A stretch of 64,000 nucleotides of DNA from positions 15,624,501 to 15,688,500 of the forward strand of contig JBAIAC010000003.1 of assembly GCA_037349315.1 (NCBI GenBank), written 5' to 3'. Of the stretch, positions 56,255 through 64,000 are shown piece by piece. The translations under genes and the position numbers were made by a program. Within the stretch, counting starts at the first letter, position 1; each line of letters starts with the position of its first letter. The notes below the pieces were generated by a model that was not told the DNA's origin, made no database searches, and worked only from the letters and a program-made list of their open reading frames with translations. This DNA is from Chelydra serpentina (lineage: Eukaryota; Chordata; Testudines; Chelydridae).

Positions 56255-57571
56255 ATTCTTGGGTGATTGTCTACACTGATTCCACCCTTGGTGCGTATGT
56301 GCCCCATGTGTATGAAATCAGATTCTTTTTTTGAATAACAGTACCAGTTGTGGCTGTGCCAATGCCCATCCCTCCCTCCAGAATATCATAGCTCAGAGTG
56401 TAAGGGGCAGGGCAGGGGTACCCATCGCTTAGTTCCTCTACTCCTGATGCAAGACAAAATACTAGCAGTGCCCATGTTCCTTATGCAACATAGCCATTTC
56501 CTAAGTCGCTATTGTCAGAAGATCCAGACACACACACACTTTTGGGGGTCTCATCAGATTGCTGAGGAGATCCAATTGCTGGATCCCATGTACATTAAGC
56601 CTCTGGAGTCTGAATCAAGTTCAAGCATTGCCCCTAGCTTGGGGTCTCTATATGCACTCTTCGGGTGAAGATCCTCTGTCAAGTGCCCCGTTCTGAGAGC
56701 TGAGACGTTGTGGTTAAACTGCATAGCCTGTTAGCAGTGCTGACAACTTAGACTTCACCATAGTTTTAAACGCACTGTCTCCTGGAACTCAAGCCATGTG
56801 GGTATTCTGGGCCCACAGTTCACCTCTTCAAAGGAAACGTGGTTCGGTGTAGTATATACCTCACATATTTGCTTTGGACAGGATTCTGAAACATCATCGC
56901 TCTTTCCTTAAGCACCAGAAATAGAGTACAGATATACAGAATGTAAGCCTGAATGTAATGCTGTTCAGTCTTGCCCACCCTTCATTTGTGGGGCAGGGGA
57001 CAACTGTCTGAATTTTGAGGTAGGCAAGGTTCCCCATCTCATATTCCTGCATTAGCTTCCCTTTGCTTGAGGTGGTGAAATGGCTGAAGATGCAGAATAG
57101 ATCAGTTCCTGCCCTGTATATAACCACCTTGTGTCTCTGTGTGAGGCGTCTCCCAGGTCAACCTCCTCAGGTGATCCTAGACCCTTACCAGCTGATTTTG
57201 CTGCCTTGCAACCTTTCCCCTGACAAACCAGTTCTCATGGATTGGAGCCAGTCTGTTTTTAGGATGTTTGTGTTAGAATAGAATCATTACATTAGTATCG
57301 TCTTCTGTCGGCCTTGTATCACAGCCCTTTGGAATTTAGGTCCAACATGGTGGTGAAAGGACAACAGAAGGCAATGTGCTGCATCTTCAAAATTTAGTTT
57401 GCAGCTTGCTAAAGATGCATACACAGTTCATAATCTCTCACAGAGTTCAGAAGTTATGCAGTTTCCCTAAATTTTTCCACTACATGGATTTTTTAGTTAT
57501 TCTTAGTTTAATATTAGTTTAGTTATTTTAATCTTTTTACCTGTTGGCTGCTTTTTTAAATAGCTGTGTTT

Positions 57572-57841
57572 GGGCTGGTCTGCACTATTGCTGTAAGTCA
57601 ATCTAAGTTACACTATTTGTTACGTAACTTATGTAACTGACGTCGATGTAACTTAGGTTGGCTTATGGCGGTGTCTATACTGCGCTATGTCGGTGGGAGA
57701 TGCTCTCCCGTTGGCATAGCTTCTGCCTCTCAGGGAGGTGGAGCACAGATGTCGATGGGAGAGCTCTCAACAGACTCGCTAAATTGACACCACCACATCG
57801 ACCGCCGCAGTGCTGCTTTAGCTGGTAGTGTAGACATGGCC
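57572..57841. mobile_element. Harbinger-type MITE, 270 bp
   Basis: Termini GGGCTGGTCTGCACTA and TAGTGTAGACATGGCC are inverted matches. TTT occurs on both sides (57569-57571 and 57842-57844), a 3-bp target duplication. Confidence 0.75.
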
Positions 57842-57869
57842 TTTGAGTGGGTAAGTATAGCACACTCCT

Positions 57870-59190
57870 AGTATAGGGGGTTATTCCTTCATTAGAGTTC
57901 CCACGTCTTCTGGCTTCAAGACCTGCCATTTGTGTGACTGTGCTATGCCTGTTAATGATAGGTGCTCCACATGCCACATCTGCTGTCTGGGAGACAAGCA
58001 TGTTCCAGTTTGCAGCTCTGTTTCTAAGATGGACCCTCAAGAATAGAGAAGTGAGGCTGAATTTCTTGCTGCTGGAAAGATTAATGCAATGTCCATCTCT
58101 GTCCCTGAGACGCCTGGGAAAGATCCACTGCACCCTACCTCGGCACCAGCACGTTGTGGCTCAGCCTCTACTTTGAAAACTGCTTCCTCTCTCAGAGCAC
58201 ACTGCATCTGTTTGTGTTTTTAAAGAGAGAGAACCGAGTACCATGCCAGTCAGGATTCTAGATGCAGGTCACCACTCATGACCCCAAGTAAGAGGCTTAA
58301 AACTCCTCTGCCTCCATCAAGATTCGTAGCCTGGAGTCCCTTCCCAGTACCATGGCACTGATGGTTCCTTCATCCCACAAGGACTGTGCTGCTTCAGTAC
58401 CATACCTGCATGGTGCACTCTGGCCCTGGCATTGACGGACATATTTGGTGGTGACCACTTCACCCCGTCACAGAGCACCATCTCAGCACTGACCCTTCCC
58501 TGGCACTGGAGATCCCAGCACCGAGTCTCTTCATGCTACTGGCTGACCAACCTATTGGTCTGTTGCCTGAGTCTCTGATACTGGATTGTTTGAGATGTTG
58601 TCTCCAAGCAACTATCTGCTACAATCATACCTCATTTGGAACCATGTGGACCCAATACTTTGGACAGGAGTGCCCCCTCTAGAGGAGATCTAGTCCTTCT
58701 TGTCCTCTTCATCAGCATGCTCCAAAGACTGTCTTCCCTCTTGCCCCCAATATCCACCTTGCGTGGCCCAATGGGTATCTGGTAGGGAACCTAGAGAAGA
58801 GTATACTGGAGAACATGAGACAAATGGGCTTCAAGGAGCACCTTTCATGATATCCTCCCCTGAGTCTGCCACCCCATTTTTATTACCAGCTCCTGGGACA
58901 TGAATCCCCACTTCAGAAGACTCATTTCCTCAGTATGTCAGCTAGGATCTCCTTTACTGATGAGGCAAACCCCAACCCCGAATCCTATAGGGCAAGGAGT
59001 ACATAGAACATCCTACTCCTCATCTTCGTCCCTTAATGAGGCTGTCGAACTACCCTCTTTTGTGTTTCAAAATGAATTTAAGACCCTTCAGGATCTCTTG
59101 AAGAGGATTGCAGGGATCCTTCACATTCCATCTGAGATGATACAGGAGAAACAGACTATTAGACATTCTCCACATGGCAACACTGGGTAG
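57870..59190 (+). pseudogene. DIRS gag-like region
   Basis: Near 57925-58010 a decayed cysteine/histidine cluster reads CHLC ... CSTCHICCLGDKHVPVC, as in DIRS gag. Ser/Pro-rich sequence follows, then a frame at 58900-59190 with LNEAVELPSFVFQNEFKTL and LKRIAGILHIPSEMI. Several frameshifts and stops. Confidence 0.5.
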
Positions 59191-59739
59191 AACAGCAATG
59201 CCCATTAACCTTGGTCAGCTCAAAGAGATCCTTGTTATCTGGCGTACTCCTGCCTGCATCCTACCCAGCTTGAAGAGGGTGGACAAAGTATTAAGTCCCC
59301 ACAATGTGATTTGAGTATCTCTTTCTGGCACCTGATCCTGGTTCCTTAGTGGTGCAAGCAACTCAGGAGAAGTCCAGGTAACAGGCTTTCTAAAGCACCC
59401 CTCCTGAAAAGGATCCCAACTCTGCCCTTCAGGAGGGACCTTTTCTCCAAAAACTAGTTTTGATGTGAGTTGAGACTGACACAACTCTCCATGGATCTCC
59501 TCATCTTCTTCTGTTCATCCCTTTAGGAACTGTATTTCCTGCTTCTGAGACAATTGCATGAGGAAAACTTACAACTGGTGGGTCCTCAAGGTAAAGGGGT
59601 ATCCCATTCATTCGTTTAATAACAACCCTCTTGCCTCCTTTCCCATCCCTCTTCAGACACCAGTCTCATGGGTCTCTTCAGGAACAGGAGGTGAGCTCCC
59701 TAATACAACACAGAGCTCTTGGAGTAAGTACCCTCAGTA

Positions 59740-59970
59740 TTCCGAGGGGGAGCCTTCTATTACCATTTACTTTCCGGTCCCAAAGAAAGGGGGTTGGAGA
59801 CCCTTCCTTGACTTTCAACATCTCAATGTGTTTATCCGTCATTTTTAGATTCCAAATAGTCATCCTAGCTTCCACAGTCCCTTCCCTAGATCTTTTGGAC
59901 TGGTTTGTGGCTCTAAGTCTTCTGAATGCATATTTTCTCCTCTCCATCCATGTGGCCCACAGCTGATACC
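59740..59970 (+). pseudogene. DIRS reverse transcriptase fragment
   Basis: One frame reads YFPVPKKGGWRPFLDFQHLN and FIRHF; a second continues VILASTVPSLDLLDWFVAL and LLNAYFLLSIHVAHS. These are the fingers and first palm block of a DIRS RT, where the first catalytic Asp (LxDAYF) is replaced by Asn. A frameshift separates the frames at about 59850. Confidence 0.7.
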
Positions 59971-62014
59971 TCAGATTCCTAGTAGAGACCTCTTTATTGA
60001 TAGAGTACCATCTGTATTTTTAAATAACCTTTTAAGGCCTAAACGTCAATCTAATTTTGTTTTTTTTAAATGTAAACAGAACATGGGCTGCCAGAGTTTT
60101 AACCCCCCTAAACTAGTGGGAATCACGGGCTAAGCACTTAGAATTAGGATTTTAGTTGAAGTGCTAAACCAGTTTTTGTCAGCAGTAGCCTCTTCTGCAG
60201 GGGCAGAGGAAAATATTTTCTTCGGCTAATTAAATTCAATGACTAGTTCGTTCAAAGTGTAGAAATGGATGGGGAGTTGGAAAAAGCAGGAAAGCTTGTT
60301 GTCCTCGTTAAATCTATGAATAAAAATGGGGTGTGAGGATTATCTATTAGTTCTTGAATCTTGAAGGACCTGGTGACCAGAAACAATCAGTTCAGATCAC
60401 TAACTACAGATACTTCCTTTGTTTAATCAGTTTTAAATGCAAAACATGTTTTTTGATACTTTTTTCTGGCATATCCAGCACATTCAAGGCAGTTTAGTTA
60501 ACTAACTAATAAATACAGTTTTAAAACTGCTGTTTTTGTGCATTTTCAATTGAATTCCAGTTTACATCACTAGACTCCAGTGGCATAAAAATAAATGTAA
60601 AACTGCATGTTACACAAAATGCAGTATGCAGGACAAAAATGTATAAACGTAGAATTTTGTTGCAGCTTGCATAAAGGTGGTTTTCATAATAGAAGTGAAA
60701 GTTTTTAAAAAATAAAAACAAAACATTGCACTTTGGGAGATGTCTAACCTACAAGATCGTTTTAATCAGGGAGTTGAACTGTTAAAAATTTTGGTTCAGT
60801 TTTTGTTATCCAATGTCCAAAAAAGCGGATAAAGATATATCACTTATCTCGGGATGGCTTTTCATTTGCCCTGATACCCTACTCTAGTGGTAGAAGCTGC
60901 TAACTAGGATAACTGATGCTTTAAGAAGAAAGATCTCTTCCTCCTCTACCCTGAGCTTGAGTTAGTTCTGTCTTTGGGACAAAATGTCCAATTTTACTAA
61001 TGTTACCAGATGAACAGAAAAATTGGCTAATGCCATAGTCTTTGACGAACAGCAGCTAGCAAAGCTGCCTTTGCATATAGTATTTGACTCTTTAGTTACA
61101 GCTGCCAGAACTCTTGTATCTGCTGTCTGTGTAGATATGCTAAATTCATATCTTTGGGGCTCCCCTGGAACTAAGGTGGAAGACATGCCTTTTGAGGAAG
61201 AGCAATTATTTATTTAGCACTAGGACAGATGAGGTTTTAGAGAATAAAGGAAACAAGGTATGTAGCTAGACGACTGGGTTTCTACAAAGAACCCAGAAGA
61301 AGATTGTTTAGGTATTAGAAGTTTGCCCTTTTTTGTACATTAAGTGTAGAAGGAGGGGGGAGAACCAGTCGTATCACCAACATCAGTAATCTCCTCTTCC
61401 ATATTAGTATGGGAGAAGGAATAGTAAGCCAAGAGCTGCGGGCAAGCAGATGTCTTCAACAGCAATATTTTTGAACGTGAAGCTTCAGATCTGACATGCA
61501 TTTCAAGGACTGCAAACCATTCCTCCCAGATTTTCATTCACTTTCTTTCTTCTGGAGACAGACCGATTCAATATTTCCACCAATTGTCATCTGTGACATC
61601 GGACAAATGAACATTAGAAATTGTCCACACTGGATACTCAATTCAGTTTAAAAATATTCCTCCTTCCAATCCTTCCCTCCCTGTTCAGAGACCTCCTCAT
61701 TAGTCTTATCAAGATCAGAGTGTTTCAGGCTTTCATGGAATTGGGAGCTATGGAGGAGGTCCGGGAAAGTTCATGGGCAGAGGATTTTATTCCAGGTATT
61801 TCCAGATACCCCAGTAGAAGGGAGTCTTTGGCCAATCCCAGACCTAAGAAAGCTCAACAAACTCACAAGTTCTGCTTTTGAATGTCTACTCTAGCTTCTC
61901 TAATGCCCAGGCTTTCCCAGAAAGTCTGGTTTGCAGCCCTCGACATGAAAGATGTGTTTTCACATTGCTGTAAGATGTTTGCACATCCTTCTGGCTCACC
62001 TTGGGAAATAAGCA

Positions 62015-62444
62015 TTTTCACCATCTGATGAAGTGGGTTTTAGCCCACGAAAGCTTATGCCCAAATAAATGTGTTAGGGTACGTCTATACTTACCTGCTG
62101 CTTCGGCGGCGAGCAATCGATCTTCTGGGATCGATTTATCGCGTCTTGTCTAGACGCGATAAATCGAACCAGGAAGTGCTCGCCGTCGACGCCGGTAATC
62201 CTACTCCGCGAACAGAGTAGGCGGAGTCGACGGGGGAGCCTGCGTGCCGCGTGTGGACCCCCGGTAAGTACCTTTTCATTCGAACTAAGATACTTCGACT
62301 TCAGCTACGTTATTCACGTAGCTGAAGTTGCGTATCTTAGTTTGAATTGGGGGGTTAGTGTAGACCAGCCCTAAGTCTCTAAGGTGCCACAAGGACTCCT
62401 CATTGTTTTTGCTGATAGACTAACACGGCTACCACTCTGAAACC
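62015..62444 (+). repeat. Dispersed structured repeat with hammerhead-like core (copy D), split by a MITE
   Basis: The left half 62022-62060 reads CAT, CTGATGA, A, GTGGG-TTTTAG-CCCAC, GAAA, GCTT, ATGC. The right half resumes at 62375 with GTCTCTAAGGTGCCACAAGG and ends GACTAACACGGCTACCACTC. Removing 62077-62374 restores the arrangement seen in copy A. Confidence 0.75.
62077..62371. mobile_element. Palindrome-rich Harbinger-type MITE, 295 bp
   Basis: Termini GGGTACGTCTATACTTACC and GGTTAGTGTAGACCAGCCC are imperfect inverted copies, flanked by TTA and TAA. Two strong internal hairpins are visible: CGATTTATCGCGTC/GACGCGATAAATCG (62132-62167) and CTTCAGCTACGT/ACGTAGCTGAAG (about 62299-62328). Confidence 0.8.
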
Positions 62445-62629
62445 ATTTTCAATACAGGTTCCTTCACATTGGACTGTTTATTATCCCCCCAAGTGATCAC
62501 AAAATGTTTGTGTACCTCGGGAGACAAGGTGTTTGTTTTCCCTTTCTGACAACTGGTTAATAAAGTCCGTGTCAGTCTTTGCTTGCCAAAGTATTTTTGA
62601 TATATGCACCCTCTTCCAGACTCGGGGAT

Positions 62630-63640
62630 TTACAATAAATCAAAATGAATCATTTCAGTTACTGCAGAGAATCCTGTTAATAGGTGTGGTATTGGACTCC
62701 CAAGAAAACAAAGTGTTACACTCTGAAATCTGTCGAGGGGGGAACACTGGCTGTACATACCTTGTGTGAGACTATTGCAAGCAGTGGTTTTCTGCCTCAA
62801 ATCAATGGACATGTTAGCTGCAACAACATATGTAACCCCATATGCTTGGCTAAAAATGAGGAGCCACTGGCTCTCAACAGTTACATGCCGGGACTGGACA
62901 GTATGAACAAGTTACTATTCTAAAGAGTGGTCCAATACACCTATACTGGTGGACAACCCCTCAGAATGTCCTGGAAAGGGTGGCATTTTGTCAATAGGGG
63001 TAATGTTGAATGCTTCCAAAGCAGGCTGGGGAGGTCATTGCAGCAACCTCATGACTTAGTCTTTGGAATATTTGAGAGGAAGTTGCACATCAATAAGAGC
63101 TAAGAGTTGTCAGATGGGCATTGTGAAAGCATTCTTACCCATCTGAAGGGCAGGGTGGTGCAAGTGGTAACAGAAAGAGCCTGAGACACAAGTCCTTGTA
63201 TCAGAGGTCTGAGCTAAAGTAGTGGGCAAGCTTTGCTGATACAAAGCAAAGTGAGCAGACATCAAGCTCTGCCTTCTTGCAGGTTCACAGAATCTGGCAA
63301 GAACAGGGCTGGTATTGCAAGTAGGCAGGGCCTGACGTCTGTTCACAGCCTGACTTTTGCTAACTTTGCTTTATATCAGCAAAGCTTGCCGACTAAGTAA
63401 GCTCAGGCCTCTGATACAAGGGCATATGTCTCAGGCTCTTTACTACAACTACTACAGTGTTCTACATAAAAAGCCAGGTGGTGCTTATTCTCCCCAACTT
63501 TGCAGGAAGGCTGTCAAATTATGGCAGTGGTGCATAGTCCAGGATGTTCCCCTGATGGCAATACACCTTGCCTGGGATGCAGAACACAACACACAAGCTA
63601 AGCAGAGATACATTGGATGATCACAGGTGGTCTCTGAAGA
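62630..63640 (+). pseudogene. DIRS RT end and RNase H region
   Basis: Decayed coding blocks: LLIGVVLDSQENKVLHSE (about 62670-62730), LGRSLQQPHDLVFGIFERKLHIN (about 63028-63095), GRVVQVVTE (about 63147-63173), then, after the MITE, VFYIKKPGGAYSPQLCRKAV and LWQWCI (63445-63640). These follow the DIRS RNase H order. In the TDNT block the Asp reads Glu and is cut by the MITE. Confidence 0.6.
63174..63441. mobile_element. MITE with about 80-bp inverted arms
   Basis: It begins AAAGAGCCTGAGACA and ends TGTCTCAGGCTCTTT. Arms 63174-63256 and 63357-63441 are inverted copies with about 85 percent identity. It sits in the middle of the DIRS RNase H coding blocks, whose order resumes directly after it. 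No target duplication is evident. Confidence 0.75.
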
Positions 63641-64000
63641 CCTCGATTCAAGAAATTTTCATGTTTGGGTCAGCTGCATTGTAACTGACTGCAACATAAC
63701 TGCTAAGTGTCTGATCTCTTACTGAAGAGCAGGGAGGGACAGACTATCAGTCTCTGAAGCCCGCCTTATTGAATGAAAACATTTCCTTCTGTACGAATTT
63801 CCTCCAATTCTGCTCTTGCTGAGAGTAATAGTGAAAATCAAACAGGACAAAGCCCAGGTCATCTTTAACCTCCTGCTTGGCCCAGGCAACAGTGGCGCAC
63901 AGATCTTACCACCTTTCCAAGGAACAGCCTTTCCAAGGCTATCAGTGGTTCCAGACCTAATAACAGAATGGGAATTTTTTTTACCCAGACTTGGGGAACT

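Larger units (their letters stand above)
56255..59990 (+). mobile_element. DIRS-like retrotransposon remnant 1
   Basis: A leader-like segment (56255-56450: GTGCGTATGTGCCCCATGTG ... CTTAGTTCCTCTACTCCTGA) resembles DIRS 5' regions from turtles. Gag-like coding follows at 57870-59190 and an RT fragment at 59740-59970. The intervening 56450-57550 is unrecognised and a MITE sits at 57572-57841. Stops are frequent. No tyrosine recombinase was found. Confidence 0.6.
39455..64000 (+). other. TNKS: TNKS intron 2 (continues beyond the window)
   Basis: It begins GTAAGT. No further tankyrase coding sequence was found in the remaining 24.5 kb. Stretches without a recognised feature are 39740-40550, 40960-43800, 46290-46875 and 59990-60780. 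Confidence 0.85.
60790..64000 (+). mobile_element. DIRS-like retrotransposon remnant 2, runs off the window
   Basis: Order on the plus strand: gag end (61020-61220: FDEQQLAKLPLHIVFDSLVTAART, then VEDMPFEEEQLF, quoted in parts), RT start (61740-61990: LGAMEEV ... FAALDMKDVFSH), RT continuation and RNase H (62450-63640), then a further region to 64000 (IKQDKAQVIFNLLL, VVPDLITEWEFF). It is interrupted by the structured repeat with a MITE (62015-62444) and by another MITE (63174-63441). Many stops. Confidence 0.65.

Noticed and set aside
60790..64000. Tyrosine recombinase gene expected in a DIRS element
   Set aside because: No stretch with the R-H-R-Y layout was recognised before the window ends; it may lie beyond 64000.

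Overview
This window is vertebrate chromosomal DNA, most likely from a turtle. The main host gene is tankyrase-1 (TNKS): exon 1 lies at 25027-25513 and exon 2 at 39230-39454, both on the + strand and joining in a matching phase. The repeat landscape points to a turtle: CR1 LINEs dominate, including two copies with long uninterrupted reverse-transcriptase frames. There are also tRNA-headed SINEs with a CR1-like tail, Gmr1-like and DIRS-like retroelements, and many hAT and Harbinger DNA transposons. The species call is inference from this mixture and was not checked by a search.

Layout. 1-24.6 kb is repeat-rich intergenic DNA. It holds a hAT-type element carrying a 36-unit, exactly 45-bp minisatellite, an old CR1 split by a solo LTR, a Tx1-like LINE remnant, a 28-bp minisatellite of about 59 units, two Gmr1-like LTR elements with integrase upstream of reverse transcriptase, and a CR1 with an 880-codon open frame. 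An old CR1 carrying a SINE and a structured repeat reaches to about 24.55 kb. 24.69-25.62 kb is the CpG-island promoter and first exon of TNKS. 25.5-39.2 kb is TNKS intron 1, with small hAT elements, a SINE, an LTR, an RTE remnant and a long inverted duplication. From 39.45 kb to the end is TNKS intron 2, which holds a 98-bp near-perfect palindrome, a hAT element with very long inverted termini, a solo LTR interrupted by a two-gene Harbinger transposon and a CR1, and two DIRS-like remnants with further insertions.

How it works together. TNKS is the only host gene I can support. The TE open frames belong to the elements: CR1 ORF1 and ORF2, Harbinger transposase plus its Myb-like partner, hAT transposase, and LTR or DIRS gag/pol. 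Most are broken. The exceptions are the two CR1 ORF2 frames and possibly the Harbinger Myb-like gene.

Most useful observations: a recurrent hammerhead-ribozyme-like fold in one dispersed repeat (three copies), the PR-IN-RT gene order in both Gmr1-like elements, target-site evidence that orders several nested insertions, and several long inverted structures that could be unstable or mis-assembled.
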